From positions 1,523,997 through 1,587,996 of the forward strand of contig NZ_ATVQ01000001.1 of assembly GCF_000420805.1 (NCBI RefSeq): 64,000 nucleotides of DNA, written 5' to 3'. This document shows, piece by piece, positions 25,595 through 34,271 of the stretch. The position numbers and the translations under genes were made by a program. Within the stretch, counting starts at the first letter, position 1. Each line of letters starts with the position of its first letter. The notes under the pieces were generated by a model that was given only the letters and a program-made list of their open reading frames with translations, ran no database searches and was not told where the DNA came from. The stretch is from Yaniella halotolerans DSM 15476. GTDB taxonomy: Bacteria > Actinomycetota > Actinomycetes > Actinomycetales > Micrococcaceae.

Positions 25595-27514
25595 ATGGGT
25601 GAAGAAAAGTCGCAACAACCAGGTACTGCCTATCGTGCGGTACTGGAACAGTCCATCCAGCAACCGGCAGAGTTCTGGCTCGAACAAGCAGAGCTGCTCG
25701 ATTGGCATACAGCACCCACTCGAGGACTCGACTATGACGGTGCCGAATCATGGAAATGGTACCCGGATGGTCGCCTCAACATCACCTATCAAGCCTTAGA
25801 CCGCTGGGTGAAGAACGGTCGAGGTGACCAACCCGCACTTATCTGGGATTCAGCCATGACCGACCAGAAAATTACCTATACCTACGCTGAACTGCTGGAT
25901 CAAGTTGCTCGGCTGGCTGCAGCACTGCGAGCCCAGGGTATCGAGCACGGAGATCGGGTACTGATCTATATGCCCATGATCCCAGAAGCATTGATCGCGA
26001 TGTTGGCCGTTGCTCGACTCGGCGCCATCCATGTGGTGACCTTTGGTGGGTTTGCCCCCAAAGAAGTGGCTACTCGACTGGATGATGCCCAGGCCAAAGC
26101 TGTCATTGCGGCAAACGGCGGTATCGAGCCGTCTAGACCCATTCGCTATCTTCCAAACGTGGCTGAGGCTATTGAAATGGCTGAGCATAAGCCAGAGGTT
26201 GTGTTCATCAAACAGCGTCCAGAGATCGACGATAATATTGCTGATTTCGATCCGGCTTGGTTAGATTTTGACGAGCAATTGGCCGCGCAGCAGCCGGTTG
26301 ATGCGGTCCCTGTGGCAGCAACCGCCCCGCTGTATTTGTTGCACACCTCGGGTACGACCTCGAAACCAAAGGCCGTCATTCGCGATCACGGTGGATATGC
26401 CGTGGCCTCTGCCTGGTCGGTTCCACACATCTATGATGTTGCAGCTGGGGAGACCATGTTTGTGGCTTCAGACGTCGGATGGGTCGTAGGCCATACCTAC
26501 ATTGTGTACGCGCCCCTGGTTGCCGGTGCCACAACCGTTGTCTATGAGGGCAAACCCGTGGGAACCCCGGACGCCGGCGCATTCTGGCGGGTCGCATCCG
26601 AACACCAAGCCAAAATGATCTTCTCAGCGCCCACAGCCTACCGTGCAATCCGGGCTGCGGATCCCCACGGGGAACAGTGGGAAAAATACGATATGTCTGC
26701 TCTGCGGAATGTATTTTCCGCCGGTGAACGGCTCGATGAAGACACGTATCACTGGTTGGCTGAGGTTACAGGTAAGCCGATTGTTGACCACTGGTGGCAG
26801 ACCGAAACCGGTTGGCCGATTGTAGCGAACCTGCGAGGGTTGGATCCGATGCCGATGAAACCCGGTTCGTCGTCGGTCGCGGTGCCCGGCTACGACGTCG
26901 GTGTTGTCAATCCACTGGGTGAACCCGTTGGCCCGGGCAATGAGGGCAATATTGTGATCAAATTGCCGCTCCCACCAGGTGCCATGGTTGGGTTGTATGG
27001 TGAACCGGAGCGTTTCCACTCCTCGTACATGGCTGCCTTCCCTGGCTATTACGAAACCGGTGATACCGGATATATCGACGAGGACGGCTATGTCTTTGTC
27101 CTGGGACGCTCCGACGACGTCATCAATGTGGCAGGTCACCGATTGTCCACTGGCACACTGGAATCGGTCATTGCCGATCACCCGGTTGTTGCCGAAACTG
27201 CTGTGATCGGTGTGGCCGACGGTATTAAAGGCCAAAAACCGGTGGCCTATGTGGTCTTGACCGCCGGCGCCGATATTACGCCCGAACAGCTTTCCAAAGA
27301 GTTAGTGGCTAAAGTGCGTAAAGATTTCGGTGCGGTCGCGGCATTCCGTGACGTCGAAGTTGTCTCGGCGCTGCCAAAAACCCGGTCTGGCAAGATTCTG
27401 CGACGCACGATGCGGTCGATTGTCGAGGGCGAGGACTTTTCCGCGCCCGCGACCATCGATGATCCCGATGTACTGGAATCCTTTGCGGGACAAACCCGGC
27501 GCTGGGAGATCTAA
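25595..27514 (+). CDS. prpE: Propionyl-CoA synthetase (propionate-CoA ligase)
   Basis: Acetyl-CoA-synthetase-type ligase of 639 residues. The AMP/phosphate loop is TSGTTSKPKAVIRD, the acyl-adenylate motif YYETGDTGYIDEDGY, and KTRSGKILRRTM holds the catalytic Lys. SVPHIYDVAAGETMFVASD and DHWWQTETGWP are typical of PrpE/ACS. The ATG at 25595 follows AAGGAG; the longer frame from 25580 would swallow that site. The GTATAC palindrome 45 bases upstream matches the operator of the prp regulator, which supports propionate as substrate over acetate. The end overlaps pcaR by four convergent bases. Confidence 0.9.
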   Translation: MGEEKSQQPGTAYRAVLEQSIQQPAEFWLEQAELLDWHTAPTRGLDYDGAESWKWYPDGRLNITYQALDRWVKNGRGDQPALIWDSAMTDQKITYTYAELLDQVARLAAALRAQGIEHGDRVLIYMPMIPEALIAMLAVARLGAIHVVTFGGFAPKEVATRLDDAQAKAVIAANGGIEPSRPIRYLPNVAEAIEMAEHKPEVVFIKQRPEIDDNIADFDPAWLDFDEQLAAQQPVDAVPVAATAPLYLLHTSGTTSKPKAVIRDHGGYAVASAWSVPHIYDVAAGETMFVASDVGWVVGHTYIVYAPLVAGATTVVYEGKPVGTPDAGAFWRVASEHQAKMIFSAPTAYRAIRAADPHGEQWEKYDMSALRNVFSAGERLDEDTYHWLAEVTGKPIVDHWWQTETGWPIVANLRGLDPMPMKPGSSSVAVPGYDVGVVNPLGEPVGPGNEGNIVIKLPLPPGAMVGLYGEPERFHSSYMAAFPGYYETGDTGYIDEDGYVFVLGRSDDVINVAGHRLSTGTLESVIADHPVVAETAVIGVADGIKGQKPVAYVVLTAGADITPEQLSKELVAKVRKDFGAVAAFRDVEVVSALPKTRSGKILRRTMRSIVEGEDFSAPATIDDPDVLESFAGQTRRWEI

Positions 27515-28269
27515 AGGGCGTTGGACACCTCATCGGCCGCTGCTTGCAACGCGGGCAGTAGTTCGGTGAGGTCCCCTGGCGTATGCCGAGTGACCGCGAT
27601 CGAGGTATTCATGGCGGCAACGGTTTCCCCAGCCCGGTTGCGAATCGGGACCGCCACGGAAGCTAATCCAACTTCAAGTTCTTCTGTGACCACGGCAAAG
27701 CCTTGAGCCCGAATTTCGGCAATTTCACGTCGGAGCCACGCCGGGTCCGTTATGGTGTAATCGGTGACCTCGGCCAGCTCCGCCTCGGCAAAATACGTTT
27801 CGAGCTCGGCATCGGATAAACCGGCCAGGAGCACGCGCCCCATCGACGTCGCATACGCGGGGAATCGCGTCCCGACCGTGATGTTGATCCGCATGATCGA
27901 CGTGGTCTCTTTCCGAGCAATGTAGACGACGTCGGTGGTATCAAGCACGGACGCCGACGTGGATTGCCCCAGCTGTTTGGACAGGTTCGCTAAGACCGGA
28001 TCGATCAGTTCGACTAGTGGCTGCGAAGACAAGTACGCAAACCCCAGATTCAGCACCTTGGGCGTCAGCTGAAAATTCTTCTCGTTAGCCCGCATGTAGC
28101 CCAGCGACACCAGGGTGTGGAGGAAGCGCCGCACGGTCGCTCGGGAGAGCCCGGTGGCTTCTGCGACCTCGGTGAGGGTCATCGTCGGCGTTTGCCCGAA
28201 GGCCTCGATCACTTCGAGGCCCCGGGCAAACGACTGGACGAAAAGGCCCGTATTATTTGCTGGTTGCAT
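27511..28269 (-). CDS. pcaR: IclR-family regulator, PcaR type
   Basis: A 252-residue IclR protein: winged helix with LTEVAEATGLSRATVRRFLH (about 32-51), then the effector domain with SASVLDTTDVVYIAR, TRFPAYATSMGRVLLAGL and SVAVPIRNRAGETVAAMN. SFARGLEVIEAFG at the start is characteristic of PcaR/PobR regulators of the beta-ketoadipate pathway. The first 17 bases overlap the end of pcaJ, so it is the last gene of pcaF-pcaI-pcaJ-pcaR. Likely targets are the tandem GTTCGC-TGT-GCGAAC boxes before pcaF. Effector, probably beta-ketoadipate or protocatechuate, is by family analogy. Confidence 0.9.
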   Translation of the reverse strand: MQPANNTGLFVQSFARGLEVIEAFGQTPTMTLTEVAEATGLSRATVRRFLHTLVSLGYMRANEKNFQLTPKVLNLGFAYLSSQPLVELIDPVLANLSKQLGQSTSASVLDTTDVVYIARKETTSIMRINITVGTRFPAYATSMGRVLLAGLSDAELETYFAEAELAEVTDYTITDPAWLRREIAEIRAQGFAVVTEELEVGLASVAVPIRNRAGETVAAMNTSIAVTRHTPGDLTELLPALQAAADEVSNAL

Positions 28270-28909
28270 CTACGAATTCGATATCCGATTTCGAGGTCAG
28301 TTCCTCGAAGCTCAGGCCAAATAGTGCAAGCACTTCAACGGTGCCGGAGTCTGAAAGTTCGAAGATGCCATGATCGGTGTACACGCGGGAAACACAGCCC
28401 ACACCGGTTAACGGATAGGTGGCTTCGGATACCAGCTTGATGTCACCGTCACGAGTGAACAGGTTCATCATCACAAAGACCCGTTTGGCGCCAATGGCCA
28501 AGTCCATGGCTCCACCGACCGCAGGGATCGCATCTTCGGCACCCGTGTGCCAGTTGGCCAGGTCGCCGGTTGCCGAAACTTGGAAGGCACCCAGTACACA
28601 GACGTCGAGGTGGCCGCCGCGCATAATGGCAAATGAGTCTGCTTGATGGAAAAACGCAGCCCCCGGGGTTTCAGTGACGGGGACCTTGCCGGCGTTGATC
28701 AGGTCAACATCGACCTCCGCTTCTTCAGCAGCTCGACCCATGCCCAGCATGCCGTTTTCGGTGTGCAGGGTGACATCGTGTTCTTCGGTCAGATAGTTGG
28801 ACACCAGGGTTGGTTGTCCGATGCCGAGATTGACGAAGGAACCGGCTTCAATGTCATCGGCAACGAATTGTGCCAGGGTGTTACGGTCTACTTTTTCGCT
28901 ACGTAGCAT
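28253..28909 (-). CDS. pcaJ: 3-oxoadipate CoA-transferase subunit B
   Basis: Family I CoA-transferase beta subunit of 218 residues. INLGIGQPTLV-type glycine loop (here VNLGIGQPTLVSNYL), the catalytic Glu in TENGMLG, GGHLDVCVLGAFQVS and GVGCVSRVYTDHGIFEL are the signature of PcaJ/ScoB. With PcaI it moves CoA from succinyl-CoA to 3-oxoadipate. The ATG overlaps the pcaI stop by one base (TAATG). The context within pca genes makes oxoadipate the substrate rather than acetoacetate. Confidence 0.94.
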   Translation of the reverse strand: MLRSEKVDRNTLAQFVADDIEAGSFVNLGIGQPTLVSNYLTEEHDVTLHTENGMLGMGRAAEEAEVDVDLINAGKVPVTETPGAAFFHQADSFAIMRGGHLDVCVLGAFQVSATGDLANWHTGAEDAIPAVGGAMDLAIGAKRVFVMMNLFTRDGDIKLVSEATYPLTGVGCVSRVYTDHGIFELSDSGTVEVLALFGLSFEELTSKSDIEFVDATSK

Positions 28910-29616
28910 TACTTCGCTCCTTGGGCACGCTCGCGTGCTGCCAGTTCAGTGGACTGAGTTTCAATGGGAACCATCACATCGGTGTAAATCGACGGGGTCA
29001 CAATGTTTTCTGGATCAAGGCTTCCGGTCGGCAGTATCTCTTCGACCTGCACAATGGTTTGCTTAGCCGCGGTGGCCATAACCGGACCGAAGTTGCGCGC
29101 CGTCTTGCGGTAGACCAGGTTGCCCTTTTCGTCAGCCTGGAACGCTTTGATCAGCGCTACATCGCCATGAATTGGGTACTCCAGCACATAGTTGCGACCA
29201 TTGATCTCACGAACTTCTTTGCCCTCGGCTAATCGGGTGCCGTACCCGGTCGGAGTGAAGAACGCGCCAATGCCCGCACCAGCGGCCCGCAAACGTTCGG
29301 CGAGGTTGCCCTGCGGGACGAGCTCCAGTTCAATTTCGCCGGCGCGGTAGGCCTCATCGAAGTGCCAAGAATCCGATTGGCGAGGGAACGAACAGATAAT
29401 TTTGTTCACGCGGCGCTCTTTGATCAACAAGGCCAGGCCGGCATCGGCTTGGCCAGCATTGTTGTTGACGACGGTCAGGTCTTTTGCCCCCGACTCCAAC
29501 AGTGCCTCGATGAGTTCCATGGGCTGGCCGGCGTCGCCGAACCCACCCATGAGGACCGTTGAACCGTCAGAGATATTGGCGACCGCATCGGCTGCGGTAT
29601 CTACAATCTTTGTCAT
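28909..29616 (-). CDS. pcaI: 3-oxoadipate CoA-transferase subunit A
   Basis: Alpha subunit of the PcaIJ transferase, 235 residues. GSTVLMGGFGDAGQPMELIEA near the start, NNNAGQADAGLALLI, GNLAERLRAAGAGIGAFFTP and KGNLVYRKTARNF are typical. The ATG at 29616 follows AAAGGAA with six bases spacing; the longer frame upstream reaches into pcaF and is not used. Genes pcaF, pcaI, pcaJ and pcaR are tightly packed on the minus strand and form one unit. Confidence 0.94.
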   Translation of the reverse strand: MTKIVDTAADAVANISDGSTVLMGGFGDAGQPMELIEALLESGAKDLTVVNNNAGQADAGLALLIKERRVNKIICSFPRQSDSWHFDEAYRAGEIELELVPQGNLAERLRAAGAGIGAFFTPTGYGTRLAEGKEVREINGRNYVLEYPIHGDVALIKAFQADEKGNLVYRKTARNFGPVMATAAKQTIVQVEEILPTGSLDPENIVTPSIYTDVMVPIETQSTELAARERAQGAK

Positions 29617-29626
29617 ATCGTTTCCT

Positions 29627-30820
29627 TTACTCAGTGGCGTCTTCGTTTTCAACCACCATGGCAACACCCTGGCCCACGCCAACACACAGCGCGGCCAGAC
29701 CCCAACGGCGGTTCTCAGCTTTCAGGCGGCGTGCCAGGGTACCCAACACACGGGAACCGGAAGCACCCAGTGGATGGCCCAGCGCAATGGCGCCACCCCA
29801 GGCGTTCACGCGCTCATCGTCCAGCGCGATGCCCCAGGAATCCAGGTTGACCAGTACTTGTGCGGCGAAGGCCTCGTTGAGTTCGATGGCTCCGACTTGA
29901 TCCCAGGTAATGCCCGCGCGTTCTAGCGCCAGGTTGGCGGCCGGGACCGGTGCTTCGCCAAAATACTGGGGTTCATTAGCCGCCACACCGCGGGAGACAA
30001 CGCGAACCAGTGGGTCAGCGCCCAGAGTGGTAGCGGCCTGTTCGGAGCCCATCAGCACCACGCCGGCGCCATCGTTCATCGACGACGCATTGCCGGCGGT
30101 TACGGTACCGTTTTCTTTCCGGAACACGGTGCGTAGGCCCGACAGGGTGTCAACGGTGGTTTCTGGGCGAATGGTTTCGTCGCGGGTGACCTCGTCGACG
30201 GGAACGACCAGGTTGTCGTAGTGGCCGGCTTCCCATGCGGCATTGGCCCGCTGGTGTGACAGAGCAGCGTATTGGTCTTGGCGCTCGCGGGATACGTCGT
30301 ATTTTTCAACGAGCTGCTCGGTGGCTTCACCGAGTGAAACGGTCCATTCGTTGGGCATATCGGGGTTGATCAGACGCCAGCCCAGAGTCGTGGAGACCAT
30401 CTGACTGTTGCCGGCCGGGTAGGCACGTTCTGGTTTCGGCACGACATATGGGGCACGCGACATGGACTCGGTTCCACCGGTAATCACCAGGTGGTTATCG
30501 CCGGAACCGATCGAATAGCTGCCGTGGAAGGCAGCGTCTAAGGATGAGCCGCACAGGCGGTTGACGGTCACCCCCGGGATGGAAGTTGGTAGACCCGCCA
30601 ACAGGGTAGCCATGCGGGCCACATTGCGGTTTTCTTCGCCGGCGCCGTTGGCGTTCCCAAAGACGACGTCGTCGATCGCCTTGCGATCCAGGTTCGGGTA
30701 ACGCTCGAGGAGTTGGGTGATGACGGTTGCCGCGAGATCATCTGGGCGAACACCGGCGAGTCCGCCGCCGAGCCGACCAAAGGGGGTGCGTAATGCGTCG
30801 TAGATATATACCTGCTGCAT
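29627..30820 (-). CDS. pcaF: 3-oxoadipyl-CoA thiolase
   Basis: Thiolase of 397 residues that splits 3-oxoadipyl-CoA into succinyl-CoA and acetyl-CoA, the last step of the pathway. It begins MQQVYIYDALRTPFGRLGGG; the nucleophile Cys lies in VNRLCGSSLDAA (near 90), ELNEAFAAQ and GGAIALGHPLGASGSRVLG hold the His, and CVGVGQGVAMVVE the second Cys. The ATG at 30820 follows GGAAGGA. It opens the pcaFIJR operon, and two direct GTTCRC-TGT-GCGA boxes sit 33-67 bases upstream. Confidence 0.94.
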   Translation of the reverse strand: MQQVYIYDALRTPFGRLGGGLAGVRPDDLAATVITQLLERYPNLDRKAIDDVVFGNANGAGEENRNVARMATLLAGLPTSIPGVTVNRLCGSSLDAAFHGSYSIGSGDNHLVITGGTESMSRAPYVVPKPERAYPAGNSQMVSTTLGWRLINPDMPNEWTVSLGEATEQLVEKYDVSRERQDQYAALSHQRANAAWEAGHYDNLVVPVDEVTRDETIRPETTVDTLSGLRTVFRKENGTVTAGNASSMNDGAGVVLMGSEQAATTLGADPLVRVVSRGVAANEPQYFGEAPVPAANLALERAGITWDQVGAIELNEAFAAQVLVNLDSWGIALDDERVNAWGGAIALGHPLGASGSRVLGTLARRLKAENRRWGLAALCVGVGQGVAMVVENEDATE

Positions 30821-30845
30821 GATTCCTTCCGAGCGTGAAGCAAAA

Positions 30846-30887
30846 ACTCTATGTTCGCTGTGCGAACGATGGTTCACTGTGCGATAC
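30846..30887 (-). promoter_or_regulatory. pcaF promoter with tandem PcaR-type boxes
   Basis: GTTCGCTGTGCGAAC (30853-30867) is a perfect palindrome around TGT. A second copy, GTTCACTGTGCGATAC, follows with a 19-base period (30872-30887). A TAGAGT -10 box on the minus strand (30846-30851) abuts the first copy. This fits an IclR operator that covers the promoter. Confidence 0.55.
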
Positions 30888-30950
30888 TTCGAGTCTAGCT
30901 GACGCGTCCGCTGGGCGAAAGGGGTTCGTCATAAATGCGTTTGAAGCGAT

Positions 30951-30987
30951 AAAAAATCCGGTCCACTCAACAGACTGGACCGGATTT
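30951..30987 (-). terminator. Terminator of the pob-pca operon
   Basis: Minus reading: AAATCCGGTCCA and TGGACCGGATTT form a 12-bp stem, followed by TTT. It lies 14 bases beyond the pcaL stop. Confidence 0.85.
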
Positions 30988-31000
30988 CATGTCAACGGGA

Positions 31001-32200
31001 CTAGGCTTCTTCAGCCTCGTATTCCGACAGCGCCTGCTTGGCGACAGAGAATGCCACGTTGGCGGCTGGTACAGAACAGTAGATCGCTGTTTGCAGCAGA
31101 ATCTCTTTGATTTCGTCAACGCTGAGTCCGTTGCGACGTGCAGCTTTGACATGCATGGCCAGTTCGTCCCAGTACTTGCCGGCCACCATGGCGGTCAGTG
31201 TGACGGCTGAGCGCATGCGACGGTCCAGACCGGGACGGGTCCAAATGGTACCCCACGCATAGCGGGTAATCATTTCCTGGAAATCCCGGGTGAAATCGTC
31301 GATATTAGCGTTGGCACGGTCCACGTGTGCATCGGATAGCACCTGGCGACGAACAGCCATGCCGGCGTCGTACACTTGCGTGGTTGTTTGTTCATCGGAT
31401 GGTTGCTGAACCAGTTGGCCCGAGAAGAAGGCGTGCAGAATTTGTGCGGTACCTTCCGGATCTTCGGTTGGTGCCTGGTGCGCCACGTTTTCTAGTACAG
31501 CCATCTGACCGTGCTGAACAGTGCCGGCTACATTTTCCGCGTGCTCTGGTGGCGAGACCGGATCGACTTCCCCAACCAGCGCCAGCAGCGGCGTCTGAAT
31601 CTGGGTCAGTTGGTCGGTCATGTCAAAGTGCGATAGTGCAATTGAAGCGTGCGCGTAGGAATGCCGGTCGGCATTTTGCAGCGAGTGCAATAGCGCGGTG
31701 GCTTCGGTTGGATTCGCATCGATGAAACCGTCGGCAAACCAGGTTTTTGCTGACCGCTCCACCATGGCCGGGGTCCCTGCGGTCGAGACGTATTCTGCGC
31801 GTTCCTGCCACGCTTCCGGCGTGCCGAATTTTGGTGAGGAGCACACCATGGCAACGCGTTCAAAGACATCGCCGTGATTCGCTGCGATGCGCTGCGCGAC
31901 AGCCCCAGACAGCGAGACTCCGGCGAAAAATGCTTTTCGATCGGTACCGTCAATGGCTTCAGACGCCAGCCGTGCCGCAATATTGGCGAGATCATCAATT
32001 TCCCATTGGTCGGTGGAGGCTTCGGATCGTCCGTGACCCGGTAGGTCATAACCGATAATTTCATAGTCGTTGGCCAGCAGTTGTGCAGCTTTGCCCCACA
32101 GAGGTTCCACAGCAGTCCCAATGCCGGGCCCGAGAACCAGCAAGGGCTTGGCTGGGTTATGGTCGGTGAACTGAATACCGGCGATTTTTGGTTCGGTCAT
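31001..32200 (-). CDS. pcaL: Fused 3-oxoadipate enol-lactonase / 4-carboxymuconolactone decarboxylase
   Basis: A 399-residue PcaD-PcaC fusion, the actinobacterial PcaL form. Residues 1-255 are an alpha/beta hydrolase with nucleophile elbow AGVSLSG and the acid/His tail VENVAHQAPTEDP; residues about 270-399 are a carboxymuconolactone decarboxylase domain (YDAGMAVRRQVLSDAHVDRA and WGTIWTRPGLDRRMRSAVTL). The two steps, decarboxylation then lactone hydrolysis, are consecutive. The ATG at 32200 overlaps the pcaB stop as ATGA and has GGAG three bases upstream. It ends the pobA-pcaHGBL run. Confidence 0.95.
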   Translation of the reverse strand: MTEPKIAGIQFTDHNPAKPLLVLGPGIGTAVEPLWGKAAQLLANDYEIIGYDLPGHGRSEASTDQWEIDDLANIAARLASEAIDGTDRKAFFAGVSLSGAVAQRIAANHGDVFERVAMVCSSPKFGTPEAWQERAEYVSTAGTPAMVERSAKTWFADGFIDANPTEATALLHSLQNADRHSYAHASIALSHFDMTDQLTQIQTPLLALVGEVDPVSPPEHAENVAGTVQHGQMAVLENVAHQAPTEDPEGTAQILHAFFSGQLVQQPSDEQTTTQVYDAGMAVRRQVLSDAHVDRANANIDDFTRDFQEMITRYAWGTIWTRPGLDRRMRSAVTLTAMVAGKYWDELAMHVKAARRNGLSVDEIKEILLQTAIYCSVPAANVAFSVAKQALSEYEAEEA

Positions 32201-33633
32201 GAGCTCCACTTTCTATAACGCGAATATACTTCTGCCACGATACTCGCAGCACCTCCCCTGTATCCGGAAGGGTCTAACATCTTTTCAATAGCTTCCACGG
32301 TCACGATCCCGTCTGGCAACTGTTCTACCAGGGCCTGGGCGAGGTCATTGTCATTGGTCATAGCTGTAGTACTGATGGATTCGATGAGTTGCTTGCCATC
32401 ACCGGGTGCAGCCGCACCGTGGGCCTCAACAATGGGGACCAACCACTGTGTTAGACGTCCGAGGAACACTGCCTTGCCGTGGATCGCAAGATTGTGCCGC
32501 ATCGCATCGGAGTGGACCTGGAGTCCGTCGGTGAGTTCGACAAGAATCTCGCTGACCGCACCGGTCAGGCGCAGCAACCCGCGCAGCGCGGACCATTCGG
32601 TATGCCAGCCACCGTCTGCACGTTCTGCGGTATTCGATATGACTCCGGTTTGCAGGGTATTGAGGTGACCGCTGGCCTCTTGGGCCGCATGTTTGAGGCG
32701 AATTGACAGTACCGGGTTGTTCTTATGGGGCATGGCCGATGATCCGCCGCGGCCGGGTTTAGTCGGCTCAGCTAATTCGGCGTTCTCGGCTTGCACCGAC
32801 GTCAGTACATCGTTGGCGAGTTTTGCTGCAGCAGCCGTTACCTGGAACGCCATCTGTCCCAGCTGGAGGATCGGTATGCGATTAGCGTGCCAGACCGGCG
32901 CTGAGACGAGGTCGAGCTCCTCGGCCAGCAGATCACGCTGATGGTTGACCAGGTCCATGGGATCGGACTCGGGCTGAGCTGCCTTAAAGTAATCCACCCA
33001 CCACGTCGAGGTACCGACAGCGCCACCCCACTGAAGCGGAAGACTATCCACCACATTCTCAAAGTGTTGGCCTGCGCTGCCGAGTGCTTCGATCCACTGG
33101 GAAACGCGGTAACCGAACGTAATGGGCTGGGCATGTTGAGCCAGCGAGCGGCCGATCATCACGGTGTCAGCATGGTCTATGGCGAGCATTGAGAGCTGAC
33201 GGACCGCGGTTTTGAGGTTTGTCAGCACGTGCTCACCGGCCCGAGTAGCCATCAACATTAAGGCGGTATCAATAATGTCCTGGGACGTCGCGCCTCGATG
33301 CACATATTGACCGGCCTGTGGAAGATTGGCAGCAACGTTATTCCGCAGCGCGTTTAACAACGGGATCAGGGCGTTGGCGCCATCGGGGGTCTGAGCTGCG
33401 ATGGCTGTGAGATCGTAGTCGTCGATATGACTGACGGCCGCCACGGCATCTTCAATAGTTGCCGGCGCGGTGCCAAACCGAACCTGGGCGCGACACCAGG
33501 CGGCCTCAACATCAAGCATTGCCTGTCCGAAAGCGGTATCCGAAGTGAGCGCGGCAGCACGCGTACCGGCCCATGCGGGATTGAGCAAGCCGAAATCTTC
33601 CACGAGAGTGTTCCTTTGATCGGGGTCAGACAT
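32197..33633 (-). CDS. pcaB: 3-carboxy-cis,cis-muconate cycloisomerase
   Basis: Fumarase/aspartase superfamily enzyme of 478 residues that converts 3-carboxy-cis,cis-muconate to 4-carboxymuconolactone. The superfamily signature GRGGSSAMPHKNNPV (about 299-313) is intact, with YVHRGATSQDIIDTALML and GRSLAQHAQPITFGYRVSQW upstream. The ATG at 33633 is chosen; a 7-residue longer start is in the same frame. A perfect 10-bp hairpin ends two bases before the ATG and there is no clear ribosome site, so translation may be coupled or regulated. Confidence 0.93.
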   Translation of the reverse strand: MSDPDQRNTLVEDFGLLNPAWAGTRAAALTSDTAFGQAMLDVEAAWCRAQVRFGTAPATIEDAVAAVSHIDDYDLTAIAAQTPDGANALIPLLNALRNNVAANLPQAGQYVHRGATSQDIIDTALMLMATRAGEHVLTNLKTAVRQLSMLAIDHADTVMIGRSLAQHAQPITFGYRVSQWIEALGSAGQHFENVVDSLPLQWGGAVGTSTWWVDYFKAAQPESDPMDLVNHQRDLLAEELDLVSAPVWHANRIPILQLGQMAFQVTAAAAKLANDVLTSVQAENAELAEPTKPGRGGSSAMPHKNNPVLSIRLKHAAQEASGHLNTLQTGVISNTAERADGGWHTEWSALRGLLRLTGAVSEILVELTDGLQVHSDAMRHNLAIHGKAVFLGRLTQWLVPIVEAHGAAAPGDGKQLIESISTTAMTNDNDLAQALVEQLPDGIVTVEAIEKMLDPSGYRGGAASIVAEVYSRYRKWSS

Positions 33634-33635
33634 AA

Positions 33636-33667
33636 CGATACCCGCCCGAATCAACGAGCGGGTATCG
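33636..33667 (-). promoter_or_regulatory. Hairpin in the pcaG-pcaB gap
   Basis: CGATACCCGC and GCGGGTATCG form a perfect 10-bp stem with a 12-base loop, ending two bases before the pcaB ATG in the mRNA. No T run; it could hold the pcaB start or be a processing site. Confidence 0.5.
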
Positions 33668-33677
33668 AAAGTAAAAC

Positions 33678-34271
33678 CTACGGTTTCGGGTAATCCATAC
33701 CGGGGTAACTGAAAAACACGGTTTCGTTGTTGCCCTGCAGGTGGATGTCGAACAGCAAGCGTTTACCGTCACGCTTGGCAATCAAGGTTTCTGCGCGATC
33801 GCCCAGTGCCGAGAGTGTCGCGTCGTTTGCCAAGCCCTTGTTCTCTGGAATATAGGCGCGGGTGTGCAGTTTATTCAACAGACCGCGGGCAAAGACGACG
33901 ACGTGGATGAACGGGGCTTTGCCCTCATCGGTAGCGCCCGGCTGAACTGTGGTGAACCGGTAAGTGCCCACATTATCGGTGGTCGCACGGCCCCAGCCGG
34001 TGAACGCAAATGGGTCACGGATGAGTGAACCATCTTGGTTGGGGATGTTGCCATGTTCATCGGCCTGCCAGATTTCGATCATCGCATCCGGGATTGGAGT
34101 GCCTTCGCCGTCATAGACGGTACCGATCAGTTGGATCGCTCGGTCATCCCCCGGGGGGACCAGATTGTCGCCATTCTCAAATGGCAGGTGGACTTGTTCG
34201 GCAGCATTAAAGTAGCCGAAAAAGGGGCCAATAGTTTGGCCCGGTGTTGGGGTCAGATCATTAGTGGTCAT
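33678..34271 (-). CDS. pcaG: Protocatechuate 3,4-dioxygenase alpha subunit
   Basis: PcaG, 197 residues, intradiol dioxygenase fold without its own iron. TPGQTIGPFFGYF opens the family, GDDRAIQLIGTVYDGEGTPI and EIWQADEHGNI follow, and FTGWGRATTDNVGTYRFTTV is typical. The protein forms (alpha-beta)12 oligomers with PcaH, which holds the Fe(III). Its ATG overlaps the pcaH end by 11 bases. Usual length is 185-205. Confidence 0.95.
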   Translation of the reverse strand: MTTNDLTPTPGQTIGPFFGYFNAAEQVHLPFENGDNLVPPGDDRAIQLIGTVYDGEGTPIPDAMIEIWQADEHGNIPNQDGSLIRDPFAFTGWGRATTDNVGTYRFTTVQPGATDEGKAPFIHVVVFARGLLNKLHTRAYIPENKGLANDATLSALGDRAETLIAKRDGKRLLFDIHLQGNNETVFFSYPGMDYPKP

